Position numbers and translations under genes: made by a program. The notes beneath the pieces are model-generated. The model ran no database searches. It was not told where the DNA came from and saw only the letters and a list, made by a program, of their open reading frames with translations. A DNA stretch of 64,000 nucleotides from Diploscapter coronatus (taxonomy: Eukaryota > Nematoda > Chromadorea > Rhabditida > Rhabditidae), in NCBI GenBank assembly GCA_964036155.1, contig OZ038422.1:32077201-32141200 (forward strand), read 5' to 3'. This document shows, piece after piece, positions 1-14,379 of the stretch. How positions within the stretch are numbered: the stretch's first letter is position 1; each line of letters opens with the position of its first letter.

Positions 1-977
1 GCGATCAATTGTGTGTTAAATAATCATAATATTGAAATTAATCTGATCCATCAAATTATTGTACTCTGATGAGAAAAAAATCACGAACCGTTCTAACTAT
101 TTGAAAAGATATGCTTAGACAAAATAATTGAAATAACCTCATGATAGTACGACTACCAAGCTATCAAAAATGATTCGTTCAACTATTTGACTTCACTGCA
201 CGTTCATCACGCTTCGAGTTAGCGTACCTTCTCGCTGCCTTTCTAACTGCATCTGCAGTTTTCAGAATATCGCTGATCAGGATTAGAACCGAAATTTTTA
301 GATGTTTTCCTGAATAACGAAGTACAGAATATGAGAGTATGTGGCTGTGTGGCTGCGATAGATTGGGAACGAAAAACGAGCATAAGAATATATAGAAGAA
401 GGAAATGGAAGTGGAGTATGAATAGCGGAATAGGTAAGAGCAGCATTGAAGGGGTGAAGAACTGGACCAATTGAATAGGAGATGGGTGATGTGATCGGAG
501 ATGATTCAGAATGTTTCGAACTCTCCATAATAATACAGCAGAGAATAAGCTGAACAGAGAAGAAGGAAGAGAGTGAGCATTCGTTTCCGGAAACATCATA
601 GCTAACACTATGCTTTGATGCATTTGTATGCAGTATAATACTCATTTTTGGAATTATAGAAAATAACAACAATAATAAACTAATTCGAGATTTTTTTAAA
701 TTTCAAATTTAGCAAATACGTTCACTTCGAGCCTTGCTCTCCTTTCTACGCGCTAAATTCTTTTCCCTAAAGTGCTGATGCAAATGGACGGCACACTATT
801 TTTCATTTCCAAATTTTATGATTTCAACAATAATACTAGAAAAAGAAACATAATTTCATCACCATCAGTTATGAGCGCAAGTTTGTATATTTTTTATTAT
901 AAAGACTCAATATTTAGAATCAACCGATGAAATGCTTTAGGTGCGAATTAAAATTTTCGAAATTTCGAAAATCGTAA
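1..977. other. Non-coding, no gene recognised
   Basis: AT-rich sequence. Two overlapping open frames lie on the minus strand between about 243 and 672, but they occupy the same bases in different frames, resemble no family and have no convincing splice pattern, so I do not call a gene. The stretch could hold the 3' end of the minus-strand gene that follows. Confidence 0.4.
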
Positions 978-1690
978 TTAAAACGAACTGATCATTCGTT
1001 TGAAGATGTGTAATTGATTTGAATTTTTTTCTTTAAAGATAGATGGAAGCGCAAAATTCAGAACGAACAAGCCAAAATAAGTAGCGCTGGAATGCTGTGT
1101 CTGCATGAGTCGACACATCGCAGACCTTCTATCCTTAAATCTCACTGACTTGACAATAGGTGGCGGGGACGGAGGCGACTCAAAGATGACTCTGGAGGCC
1201 TTTCGGGCGGGTGGTGGAGCATTTCGGACAGCCTCGACCGCGCTAAATCAGATTATTCGTAGTTGTTCATATAATTAATAGAAGTGACGATGTAGCCCAA
1301 TGTTTTTATTTAATTCCTGATTTCAGTTTTTATTCAGATATGCCATTAATTATTAGAAAAATGATCTCATACGATCATCAAGCTATTATTCAAACATCGT
1401 AGGCATCTGAGATCGAGATAAAATCTTCCCCAAATGAAATTGTCACACTACCGAAAAATGATTCAGTTTTTGATTTTTATGATGTGCCACTAATAAAAAG
1501 TATGATACCTAATTCGTCTGCCCATAACCCTGGGTTTTGCCACGTTGTCTTCAGAGGCACTGCGACTTCCACCCGTAGTGAAGGTCGGTGTTGTTCCCTC
1601 TGTGGCCGCAGGAATCGACCCCTCGCTGGTGACCTGGGGTAGCGTGGGTCTGTCCGTTCCCGTCAAGTCGACTTCCTTCTCGTCGCTCAT
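978..1690 (-). CDS. Short unrecognised protein, two exons
   Basis: I do not recognise this gene. In minus-strand order the exons are 1690-1509 and 1242-978. The first starts with MSDEKEVDLTGTDRP five bases after a 3' splice site (TTCAG ending at 1696), which could be a trans-splice site. It ends in AG|GTATCA, and the next exon begins after TTTAG with the base that completes the AGC codon, so the phase agrees. The protein of about 148 residues is Thr/Ser/Pro-rich, then basic, with a patch reading RNAPPPARKASR followed by a proline run. Codons after about 1090 become AT-rich, so the true end may be at an earlier donor (for example near 1147) with a further exon downstream. No domain, signal peptide or membrane segment is visible. 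The exon pair is fairly well supported; the 3' end is not. Confidence 0.4.
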
Positions 1691-4600
1691 TGCACCTGAA
1701 CTATAGTTTCTAGATTTGTGATTGATTGACATTATCAACGTTACGACGAAGTCGCGAACCGACGATAGTGTCCTAAACTTTAGATGGATGGAAAGATTAT
1801 TGAGTTGTGGTAATTTACACTCCGTGAAAAAAAACACAATTTATTTCAAAAATAGAAATATGGAAACGATGCTATTTGTATTTTTTTTCTAAATTCGTTT
1901 TGTTTGTGACATTGATCACTGATCACTATCACGGAGAGATTTTTTCAATTGCAACTCAACAGAAACAGATCTCATGATAACAACAATAATAAGGAAGACT
2001 TACTCAATGCTAAATTGCTGAGATTATTTATGGCAGAAAACGGCAAATTGGAGAATTTCAAAGAATTCTATCTTTGAAGATGTGAAACTGCGGTTAATGT
2101 TATTGCAGAGAAAGTGGAAAGTCAATCGAATTCGAATACTCCCAGAAATATGAGACAGGTCGATCTTTCTGGCATTAACTTTGATAATAAACGAAAAAAG
2201 AACTGAAGATTGGAAGGAACTGCCAGTCCATTGGCAATCATGTGTCAGCGATTACACAGGAAATCACCGATGGAAAGGGCAGTTCGATATTTCCATTTCC
2301 ATCAAATTCAGTATTGATAAAGGGGAACTAAGTTGGAGTTTGACTTAACTGCGATATTGAATTTTATTAAATAGCTAGTTTCCAATGTGCTATTCATAAA
2401 ATGTAGAGAGCGCAGGAAAGTTGACAAAAATCCTATTTCGATATTATTTCTTGCTTAGAAAGATGCATTCTGGGGGTAATTAAGGTTTTTGATAAGAAAA
2501 AAATCAAATAGAGTTGATTTTGAATGAAAGAACCCGACGTTTTCCAGACCCCAGAATGAACACGTTTTCGCAAACCTCAAACTGCTTGCAGGTTCTTGCA
2601 AAGAAAAATTATGCGCTGACTCTTGGAACAGTGCCGTTTCACGGGGTCTAATCGTCGATTTTGAGTTTTTGATGAGATACGGAAGTTGAGAAGGATTGCT
2701 TCCTAATTTGAAGGTTCCCTCACACCGCTTTTTGTTACATGTCGCGGATTTGCAAGGGGGCGGAGCCTGTGCTCTCTGCATAAAATGACATTGAATTTTT
2801 CTTCTAGAAGGTTAAAACAACATAAAGTCTAGATTTTTAGGGGAAAAAGACTGAAAAATCAGAATTCTAGCTTGAAAGGGCAATGAGGAAATTGGTAAAT
2901 CCTGCACCCTAAATGTGATTTTCGATGCCGTTTGATAATTTTAGGCTAGGACACAATGCTAATGAATAAATTGCTGCGTTCTGCCGTTCATAGTCAGGAG
3001 AATGAAAAAAAAAGTTTGCACTTGAAAATTGGATAATTACTGAAAATGCATAATAACCGAAAGAAAACAGATGCAATTGACAGAATGTGGGCTGAAAGTA
3101 CGACATTAAAATAAAGAATACTCGAAAGGGCAGCTTTAATGATTTCTTACGGCTTTCGGGATGAATGTAGGATGCAGATGTTTAATCAGTTAGAGGTCTG
3201 AGAAAAGACGATTCATAGTAAAATCTGTTTAGCAATTTTCTATGAATATTTTAATGACAAAATATTGAATAAAAGAGATCATTTAGATAAAGAAAATATG
3301 TGGTGAATTGTTAAATATTCAATAACCGAAACTACTTTCTCAGAACTTGAATATAGAGATGTTCGCAGTGACATAATGCGCAGTTTTTTCAAAGAAAAGT
3401 ATGATGAAGCGGCAATGGTCAAGTGTTTTTGAAATAAAAACCGCTAAGTTAACATTTCATCGTACTGCACCACCAATATCCTTGCTTGAATAGAAGATTT
3501 ATATACAGTCAAAGTTATGCGGAAGCAATGATGTCGTAACTGCGGCGATTCGAGGCCAAAGACAAAGGGAAAGGGCCGAAGGAGCGAAGACGAGAGATGA
3601 CTGACTGATTCCTGCATTTCTACACGCATGAAGGTGAAGGACAGGCTCATTTGCATAAGCGCTCATGTTTTCCACCAACTCACTCATACTTAATCAATTG
3701 AGTGACTAGCTGATAGAGACAGGGGAGTTGTCGGATGAAAAATGAAAAGTGGAAACCTAGTTAAACTGAAAAATGCAACGCTTGAATGCTTCAAGCAATA
3801 AATGATCGATATAATTGAGAAAAGGAATCATTGACCTCACAAATGATTATTGGCTGCTTATGGAAGAAATGAAAACAAACAAAATGAATCACAAAAGATG
3901 ATCGAATTTAAAAATATTTATCTTGACGTGGTATTTTTACCGACTGATTATTGTATTTGCAGAAGCAGATCGAATTTTTAGTGCTTTCCATCGGAAGTTC
4001 TAAATACCAATATCTACAACAATAACAACTAGTCAAAAACTGATAGAAAATTTTAAAGGCAAGTAAAGATGATTGCCATGCCACCGCGAAACATATGCCA
4101 AAATCAAAATTGTACTATAATTTTGTGGTAGTATGAAATGATATGGACTCAGAATAAGAAAACTGGTTGTTCATTAGATTATTCTCATATGCTACTGCCT
4201 AGATTTTGATTAGTTTCTTTTTTATGTTTTAAAATTTCAAATAGTCAGAATCATAAAGATGTGAAATTCAATGAGGTTGTGAATTGATTCTGGTAGGGCA
4301 TAAAATTAACTCGCCAAGAAATTCAGTGAGAAGGATTTGACAATGTTCATATTATTAGATTCCAACTAGATTTTTTAAAATTAGAGGTTGAGATAGTGAT
4401 ATGAAATATAACGAAAATATATTAACTTTAGAAAGGATTAAATTACATCAGATTCATTTATTATTATTTTACAAAATTTCGTAGTATAATCTTCGTATCA
4501 AAATGAATCTAATTTACTCGCTATATTGTTCCCCAAATCGGTTTTGCCTAGCCACACTGAGTCTATAACTAATGAGACGCATACACTAGGACTATGGAAA

Positions 4601-7600
4601 ATTAAGATAGATCAGAGCGCAGAAAAGCAGAGTCACATAGTTAAGGCTCGCTGGTCATACACGCATAGTGGCTAGGCAACACCGATCTGGAGAACAATAG
4701 AGTACTCATCATTCTGTGTTAATCTAGCATGAAAATTTGAGATGCGGGATTGTGAAGTCAAAGAACTAATGAAAATCTAGCTAAACATGTATGAAATTCA
4801 GTTCGAAGAATTGAAAACCTAATTGATTCCGAGTTTTCTACATTTTCACAGAAGTAAATATGCAAAATGACGCGATTATGCGAGCTGTGGTTTTGACGGA
4901 GACTCCTCTGGAAACTAGCGGATTATCACAGCCAATACAATAATAATCAACTCGATTCCTTTCAATTCTCACAATTTCCACGGACTCTGTCCGTTTGATT
5001 GCGTCTCGCAATGATGTTTCTCGAACAATTCGCACTGATATTCAATTCCTTGCAGTCCAATGACCAATTTCATTACTGTATTCATTTTTCTACACCAACT
5101 TTTCAATTCACTAACACAAACTATTTCTGATAGTGAATGTGTGCAATCGACTGTGTCGTTGCACCTTTGCAATCATAGAAGCACAAATGCAGTTCCATGA
5201 TTTTAGAATTCAATAATGCGCGATCCATAAATGTCCTCACAATTCTTACATGACTAACATCTAACGTGGGAAATAAATGATCTCTGAATCTGAAGCTTTC
5301 CACTTCTAGAAATGGTTCTTAATTCATTCGCTCAACTTTCAAGGTGCGTATCGTTTCGTGATATTTCGTTCGCTGAATAATGGTTAATTTCGTCATATAT
5401 CTAGATCAGTTTTAATCTGCATATCTATCATTCATACTATTATGATAGTGACGTTATTTATACAGAAGATCTCTGTCTTTCTATATTTTAGTTCGGCGAA
5501 GATCGATCTTCTTTCGAGTACAAGCGTACATGTTATTGCATCATTAATTGTTTCCATAAAAAGAACGAAGATTGCGGAGAAAAAGAAGAGAATTTGACAG
5601 AAAATAAAGGAGAAATGGGAAAGAAGGGGTATCAAACGACATTTTCATTCTCATCTCGAAGTGATTGTCGATGGACGGTCACGCAGTGCATCAGCAACCA
5701 GTCAGTCAGTGCATGTCTCCCTGTTTCCCTTCAACATTCGCTTCCCAATTTTATTGTCATTTACCCATTTTCTAGCTAATTCGCCTAATTTATCTCATCC
5801 AGCTTAATCGAATTCATCTTTCTCTTGCTATATCGATTTCCATTCAAATCACTTTCTCTGTATAATTTCATTTTCTCGAAAAAACAAAGATCCGTTTCAG
5901 TTTGCCGAACGTCATTTTTCATCTTCAAATCGACTCTTTCATTTCGTCTCATTCCGCTCCCGTTTATTCCAGTCTACTTTGAAGTTGACACCAAAATCAG
6001 AATTATTTAACGTCCTCTGATTCAGCTGGGTGAGTGATCTTTGCAATTACGATTAGCATTCTGGAAAAATAAAGTCAGTTTATAGATTTTTGCACCAATC
6101 TAAATTTCGTATTAAGATGTGCTAAGTGTGTAGAAACTTCGACAAAAGGCTACTTGTAGTGTCTGCAAAATTATGAGCACCAAAACTCGGATTTGTGGCA
6201 AATTTGTTTGTTTGAACTCTTGATTTTTATAGAATGTCGAGTTTTGTGCAGTTGTGCATTTGTAAATGCGAATGATCGTTTTTTTATGGTTGTGGACCGC
6301 ATTTTCAAAGATCGTGATGATTTCGTCGTTATGAAAGAAAACAAGCCAATAATCGAGGGCATTGCTGGGCGTATTTGGTGAGAGAGACTAGCCCTGTTTC
6401 GCTTCTGAGCCGACTGAACTGCATTTATCTTCTCATATCTTTGCTCTGCAGTGTTTGAGTAATCGTCGTCACGTGTTTTGTCCGATAAGTTCAACATTGA
6501 ATTCAGTCAGTCTGGCGTCCCATCGAGCATTCAATTCACACGTCATTTGACGCGTTTCTCTCTCCTTTTTGCTCATAATTCACCATGTCCAAATATGTGC
6601 AAGGCAGGCTCAACATCGACAGTTCGAGTAAACACTTTACTGCTAATAATCGAAAATACACAGATCATACACAGTTTCGATCGAAATATCAATATGCATT
6701 TGCTCATTTTCATGCTTATTTTCAGTGAAAACCCCTAGCATTTCATGCGTTTCTATTTCTATCATGAAGTTCAGCAATGTTTTCTTTCAAAAATCGATGC
6801 ATAATGTGGATTTAACTGGAAAATGACTTTCATCGAAGGGGAATTCGAGTTGATTTGCATAATCCCTCTCTGTAAAGCAGCATTTCGACTTCCCTTCGAC
6901 TGACTTCCAGAGTCGAATCGATTTGATCTTGTCATCTCGTCGATATTTGGCCTGCTCCAAGCTCTGCTTCCTTCCATTTCGTTCCCTACTTATACCAACC
7001 TTCTCTTCCTTATTCTGCCTTAGCCCTGTCTGTGTGCTTTGCAAATAGTGCCATTTTATCGGTCAAATCGTTGTCAAATTATTAGAGACAAGATACGAAA
7101 AACGAACGAGACCAAATTTGTGAGAGCAAAAACGAGCAGAGAAATGCTTGTAGAACCCGGCACTGAACTGAACAGAGCAGTAGGCGGGTCTATCATCTCG
7201 AAAAGTTAGTAGAGTAGACGATAGATCCCAGTACAATTCATTGGAAATAAAATCGTCAAACCAACTGTTCAGTAGACATTTGTTCAACTTTATTTTACCT
7301 TTTACCGAAAATTGTTATCGCTATAATTCTAATTTTTTATCCGATCGGTGGACTTTGAAACACTAAGTTATCCTCATTTTGTTAGACTAAGACTAAACCA
7401 ATCAAGCTAAAACATCTCATGCATATTCATTGCGAAATCTCTAAATATCCCCCAAAGTTTTCGGAAAGACTCGATTGATTTTGGAAGAGCCGTGATTTTT
7501 TTCTAACTTTTACCGGTACTCTTCCATTTGTCAAGTCGATTTACATTCCCGAAACATTCAAACCTTTTCTAATTCTAGAATAAATAAAATCTAACCGAAA

Positions 7601-8042
7601 CTTTCGTGAAAACTTGGCACTATTTAGCGAAATATATCGGCAAATTTTCAGCCTGACTGGTTCATCTAAACCACTAGAAAATAGATCAGATATTTAATGC
7701 TGCAAGACTTCTTCATCAACCCAATAGAATCTGAATTATTTTTGGATCATTATGACTTTTTAATAACCTTACGAAATCACTTTTACTCTAAGTAAATAGT
7801 CAAAGATTATCTGAAAAATAGCCATAAAATAAAGATACTCGTTTTGTCGTTTCTATTTGCACGAATTTATAGGTCGAAAGGCATAGTTATAGCCGTTCAA
7901 AATCTCTGTTAGGGTATCGGAAATTACCCAATTAATTTTTATGAAATGACTTTTGACAGACCCGATTGGACCTGTTTGATAAATTTCGTGCTAAACTGTG
8001 ACCAGAATTTTCCTCTATCAAATCGATAACCCCCAATTTCAG
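1691..8042. other. Long intergenic region, no gene recognised
   Basis: Over 6 kb of AT-rich DNA upstream of the bestrophin gene. The open frames are short, overlap one another on both strands and lack splice-linked partners. The only structure I can support is the foldback element at 4514-4705. Some of it may be promoter for the flanking divergent genes. Confidence 0.4.
4514..4705. repeat. Foldback (MITE-like) element, about 190 bp
   Basis: An inverted repeat. The left arm (about 4514-4560) contains TTTTGCCTAGCCAC, and the reverse complement of the right arm (about 4663-4705) contains GTTGCCTAGCCACT. The arms also share a TATTGTTC...ATCGG core further out. There are no coding frames inside. 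Size and arm structure suit a non-autonomous DNA transposon; the family is unknown. Confidence 0.65.
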
Positions 8043-11000
8043 ATGACGATAAACTACAATCTCGCGGTCTCGACTTCGCGACCGTGGACTCTATTCAAAT
8101 TACTACTCAAATGGCGAGGTAAAATGAATCAAAGAAAAGTAGTGAAGATGGTGACGATATTCTTCAGGCTCTATTTGGAAAGCAGTATGTCTAGAATTGA
8201 CAGTATGGCTAATTGCTTACGCTATCATATCAATCATATACAGGACAGCATTGACTCCAAATCAGCAAAGGTTCATCAGTCATTACACTTCTAATTTATA
8301 CAATCATAAATATCACGAAGTGCTTGGAAAGACCTCCATTCTTCCCTTATCAACACATATCGATTTAGAATTGCATGAACTGAACGAGCATTGCAAAAAT
8401 TGATATTATTCATTATACTGCAGAATTGAAAGAAATATCCTAGTTTTCAGGTCATTTGGAAAAGTAGTGTCGTATGTGGATAATCGGCTGGACTATATAC
8501 CACTCAATTTTATGCTTGGTTTCTTTGTGACAGCCGTAGTGAACAGATGGACTTATTTGTATCAAATTATCGGATTCATCGATAAGTAAGAAGATTCAAA
8601 TAAATAAATTTGAAAAAATGCATACTTTGCAGTATTGGCCTGATGACAGCCGAATATGTGCGAGGACGCACAGAACAGGCGAGGCTCTACAGAAGGAGCA
8701 TTGTCAGATATTGCGAGCTGGCGCAGGTTAGATTGAACGTTCTTGTAATCATTAAAAGATATCCAGAAAAGTCCTTAGAACTTAAAATTTCTAGTTGTTG
8801 AAATGAAAAAGCACATTTTAAGTCAGAGTTAGAAAAAAAATTACAATTTCTAATTTAGAAAAAGCGAAATAACTAAAATACTTACATTAGAAAGAAATTC
8901 TGAAATAAAGAAAAACAGTTGATTTCCAAAACATTGTGTTTATCAAATTATATCATTTTAGGTGCTAGTTTTTCGCGATATCAGTATGCGGACTCGACGT
9001 CGATTTCCAACCCTAGACACAGTCGTTGCGGCTGGATTCATGATGCCCCACGAGAAGGATCGATTCGAGGAGATTCAATATCGATACTCGAAATATTGGG
9101 TGCCCTTCCAGGTAGAGGACAAATTATAAACTATGCATCTGGATTTTCATATTATCGATGATCTATCTATTTCGAAAAAAAACAATATATATAACACTCA
9201 AATTTGATGCGCAGAAACAGCTCGTTGCTTGCATCTAACTTGACGACAATTCAATGATCCTACTAATAAATCTGACGACCAATAGAAAACTACCCAATGT
9301 GTTTCTTTGATATTCCGCTTTGTGCATTATTTAGTCTCAATTGATAGGTCTCTGACAGAATCGATAATAACACAGTTTAGTGGGCTCTTGCATTGACTTA
9401 TGATGCGCGCAAGAAGGGGATCATCGAAAGCGACTATTATCAAGTGGTAGTCACAAATGTAAGTCATGCGATTACCATGAGTGATCAAAATAAATATACT
9501 TTAGGAGATCAAACAGTTCCGAACTGGACTTGCATGGATTTGCAACTATGATTGGGGTGAGTATAATACTGATATCATTCGGAAAGTTCATAATATTAAA
9601 TACTCTGAAGTATAGTGCCGATCCCGATAATGTATCCCCAGCTGGTGTGTCTGGCAGTCCACACATATTTCCTCGTATGTCTATTAGCTCGACAATACAT
9701 CGTTCATGAGGGAGCCACCAACCAAACCGAGGTAATTCATACATTTGTTGTTGTTTTTTTTCAAATTTTATGCAGAATTCGTAGATACGCGTCATTTGCG
9801 TAAATCATTTTTCATGAGTCCTTTCCATGCAATGTGTTATTTCAGAGATCGACATATTTCGCAATACCAGCCAATTTTAACCATACTAGACTCATAACTT
9901 CATAATAAACTTGTAATATACATGAGTCGATATTTGAAATTACGTACAAATAGAGACCTTTTCTGTCTCTGCTCCATTTCTTTTCTAAACTGCAAATATT
10001 TATTGTAACCCCATTTGGTAATTTTGACTCATTTCGTGCAGTAGTCCATAAACGATAGTTCTGCGCCTAATTTCCATACAATGACACGTGTAAACTTGGC
10101 AAATATTGACAATGACTTGAAAGAAATTCGAAGGCAAAATTTTGATTTTTATAGATTATTGCCAATCCTTAAAGAAATGGACAGAAAATTCTAGAAATTA
10201 CTACGAAAAAGATACGAAAAAATACTCAATAGTTGAATTATGAATTTTGATTTCAGATTGACCTCTACGTTCCAATTATGTCCATTTTACAGTAAGAAGA
10301 TAAAGAATGTTATCGAATAAAATCATAATTTTAGATTCATATTCTATATGGGATGGATGAAGGTATGGAACTAGAAGACATTTTTTCGTACAATTTCAAA
10401 TTCTTGAAAATAATGAAAAAATATTATAAAATAGCTAGAGATAGTGCTTTTATATGACTTTCATTTTCTCATTTTTACTTGAATGTTAAATATGATGTTT
10501 ATGAAGGAGATTATACAGTGGCAAGCAAAAGTTCGCAGCATTTTATGATGTCTGAAAGATGATTTGTGATTTTTTCATTAATCGACTAGGATAAAAGTTT
10601 GTGAACAATTATCGTTACTCAATACCATCTCCAAGTCTGCAAAATTTCAGCAATTTTTCGATAAAAATCCAAATATGAGCATCTCGAAATTGTAACTATT
10701 CCAATCCTTTCTGTGCCACTGTATTTACATAGCAACAACATAAGAGAAAACCCTGAAATTGACAAAAATACCTTAAACATAAATAAATTTGAGTATTTTC
10801 TATAACAAGGAATAATTTTAGGTGGCAGAATCGATGTTAAATCCCTTCGGTGAAGATGATGTAGGTATTTCTCTTTGAAACAACTATTGATGATTATTTT
10901 AGGATGACTTTGAAGTAAGTACAACACTGCAACACTTTGATTGTGGTGACCATCGATATGCGTATCTGCAACGAATATTTCAATCATTTTACAATTTACA

Positions 11001-13878
11001 ATGCATGATTTTCAGACGAATGCACTCATCGACAGAAATATTGCGGTAATATTTTACATTTCCTCGTCAGATCGGAATAACTCTCATCTGGAATATTAAG
11101 ATGGTACTAATGATGGCGGATCAAGGCTACGATCGACCTCCCGACTTGAAGAGAGACCCATTCTGGGATGATGCAGAGATCGAGCCACTCTATTCGGAGG
11201 AATCAGCTAGGCACCCCATCAATTTGCTCAAAGGATCCGTGTCTGACATCAAGTACTCTTGCATCAAATAATAATAAGCAATATCATTGTCACGATGTTT
11301 CAGGCTACCTGAACATGTGCACGAGATCAAAATGGTACCTCACATATCTGACAATTCGCCATCGAGACAAACCTCACTCAGGAGACGGGTCAGTGTCGTG
11401 CCTGTCAAGGAGTAAGTCTGCAATTCATCTATAGCATAATCAAAACACAAGTAGAGCTCCTACTTGATGACACTGATAGCAACAATAACGATATTGACAC
11501 TGACACCGGTCAGTATCGTCATTGTTAGTGTAAACCTTCAAAGTATTATTGATGCTTGCCGAGAGTGTTAGGCGTTATTCCGATTCTCCGGATCGCAGAA
11601 AAATTTAATTGCATATCCAACTTTATTTCATTCCAGAGTTTTCCCCAAATATTTCAAAATTTCTGGATATTCAAATTTTATCAATTACGTCGAGAAAAAA
11701 TCAAATTTGTATTAAACAATTAGAAAGTGTTTTAGAGCGTGAAAAATTTACTAAATTTTGATAATTTTAATGTTTTGGCAATCCTAAGTTAAAATTCCGA
11801 CTTTGATTCCGAATTTTTCAAAATTTAAATTTTCAGTACTCCTTGTGCTAATACTAATTTTTTACCAAAATTCATCTCTGTTAATAATAAATGAATATTT
11901 ACAGTATCAACGAAGTCATATTCTTTAATTCACTCTAAATTTTCAGTTCCGATCATCGTTCTACACCTATTCATCATCACGCTCAATCGAATCCGCAATT
12001 AGTGAGACCCCGAACTACTCGAGCCTCCATCGGCAGCATCGAAATGTTCAAGAACTTCAAGCATAAGATCGAAAGGCAAAATTTCTAATGGTTTTAAAAT
12101 CTAAAGGAACACTTACTACAGATCATTCTCGAAGCCCCATTTGGACCTCGATCCAAGTAGGACATTTTCACATGGACAATTAGAGAGTCTGGGTGGCGTG
12201 CTGCACAGCAAAGAAGACAAAGAGAATCACAGTCCTGGCAAGATCACCAAATCGTTCTCCAACAATGGGTTCATCGAATCGGGTATGAAGATGAAAATAC
12301 TCACATAAAATTCGAGATTTTCCATTCCCTTCCAGAATTATCACCTTCGATAATTTTTTGCCGAGATATTTTCTACAGCATTTCCTTCTTGACTTTCCTA
12401 CGTAATCTTTACTAACTTTCGAGCTCATCAATTTCTTACATTTTGCCATCTGTTGATCATCATTCTCAGCTGCATTTTTCATGTTTTTTTTTAATTTCTT
12501 TCCCAATGTTTCCATACGCTAAATCTGGTGACAAATATAACCAATGACGATAATCGAGTGATAGTGGTGACAACTACAATAGAACAAAATTTGACAGAAT
12601 GACTAACGAATCTTTCTTATATATTTTTTCACGCTCACTCTTTCCCTTATTATCTCTAACTGTTGAGTTGCTATTCCGTTTTTCCGTTATCTTCCGACAT
12701 CAGTAACTGCATCGGATGATGGCATATACAGGGAGTCAATTCATCTATAAAATAAAAAAATAAAAAAAAGTCAATCAGTCTTGAAACACATTGCTCATAT
12801 TATCGTAAATCAAATTATCTAATTTTAGACGACACTCGAAGCACACTAGATGAAGACGAGAAGGAGAAGCTGCCTCCATTCAGCAAGTCATGGTCTGGTG
12901 TCTCTCTACCACGACGACTTGACGAATTCCCACACCATGTGCTAGAAAATGTGATGGAAGAAAATGAAGAAGAGGTGAGACATGAAAATGATAGTGAGGC
13001 AAAATGGTGAAGAATGCAAGATAATTGAAATATACGATTTTTGATGTTTTACTGAATTAGTCTAAAAATTTTGAATATCACTACCGCACATTGTCATCTC
13101 TAACTCTGCAAAATTTAAAGAAAAAAATTTCAAACTTTGAAAAATTTAGGTCAAAGTTAAAGAGAGAATAAATGTCTAATTACAGCAACAATTCATGAGG
13201 AAGAAGAGCATCTTCGATCCAGCTGGAACGATTGTTCTGCCGAAGGAAAGTATGGAGGAAATTGAGAAGCAGCAGAAGGAACGAAGTGTAGACGGGTCGA
13301 CGAAGAAAGCAGAATCTGACAAAGAGTAAGCTTGTTAGAATTTTAAGGCAGGATTCGTCTGAATGTAAAGTGTTCAATGAAATAGCAATATTTTCCAGCA
13401 TCTTGACCAAGGATGCCAACAGATATCGAAAAATTGTATCTGTACCTGTATTGAATCATAAATTTTCCTACCCGTTACTTGTCTTTTCCATAGTTAAGGA
13501 AAAATTCTGTGCATTTACCTTATCTGTGGGCATCCCTTATCTCAGCTCATTACTGAACATATAATCTTTTAAAATTTATCTCGTATTTTCCAAATCAATG
13601 AATTACCACATGATTCTTCAAATGCAATTTCAAATCTATTAGCAACAATATCAATTTTTCTATCTTTCAGATCAGAAAAGCACAAAGGAAAGGGTAAAGA
13701 TGAAGACAGCACAAGTCAGAAGAGCAAGAAGGATAAATCGGATAAGCCAGATGATAAGAGGAAGAATAAAGATGACAAAGATGGTAATAGAAAAGATAGA
13801 GACAGCGATGATGATCAAAGCAATACCAGGGAAGGCCAAAGGAGCAGTGAATTCTTCATCGGCTCCGACATTCCGTAA
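8043..13878 (+). CDS. Bestrophin-family anion channel
   Basis: Bestrophins are calcium-activated chloride/anion channels of the plasma or intracellular membranes. Exons: 8043-8118, 8168-8270, 8451-8585, 8633-8726, 8962-9111, 9381-9458, 9505-9556, 9616-9731, 10257-10291, 10335-10362, 10822-10860, 10903-10914, 11016-11045, 11101-11252, 11304-11411, 11947-12075, 12122-12282, 12829-12974, 13186-13325, 13671-13878; 663 aa. The start MTINYNLAVSTSRPWTLFKLL is the family N-terminus. Other hallmarks are the neck helix IPLNFMLGFFVTAVV, the RFP motif (residues 150-152) and the calcium clasp NPFGEDDDDFETN (about 296-308). The family's RWW is RWT here. After about residue 400 the tail is hydrophilic, ending in a Lys/Asp-rich stretch, as in other bestrophins. 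The ATG directly abuts a 3' splice site (TTTCAG). The intron after 12075 needs a GC donor. A poly(A) signal lies at 14105. Which nematode best paralogue it matches is unclear. Confidence 0.95.
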
Positions 13879-14379
13879 CGAGGACGATGACGATGATTCG
13901 CCTTCCGTATTTTTCTGATTCTAATTATTTATGATTGTTTATTGAATTGAATTGTCTCTTTGTGAAATCGACACAAATTCAGACAAAAATGCATTTCGCA
14001 TAGAGAAAATAGATGTGTAAATTTCGGTAAAGAATTTTACATTTCAAAAAGTTACACAAAGTGATTGCATGAGTAATTCTTGTTGAAAATCAAACTAATG
14101 AGTAAATAAAACTGAAAATTTCAAGATTAAAACTCATTTCTTAAAAAAATCATAAAGTATCCAAGGATAAAAGGCGAAGAAAAGAAGACGAGATTTTGAT
14201 AGTTTATCCTCAACGAAGTAGCAGAAAGAATTAAACTTAGTATCAAAATGCTTGCAAAGGCCAGTTGAATGCGATTCTGAAAAGATCTCGTCGAAATGGC
14301 GCCGAATAAAGAAATTATGTTTTTTTTCCCAACACGGAGTATGTAAAAACTTGAAATTAGCATAATTCCGCCCACTTGC

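Noticed and set aside
243..672. Two minus-strand open frames of about 125 codons
   Set aside because: They overlap in different frames, are low-complexity in translation and have no splice partners or known motifs.
2455..2781. Minus-strand open frame of 108 codons
   Set aside because: No family, no splicing context. A short CTCCGCCC-containing block resembles 60320-60350 but is too short to call a repeat.
11470..11532. Imperfect hairpin in a bestrophin intron
   Set aside because: Arms of about 20 bases with an offset; too small and imperfect to list as an element.
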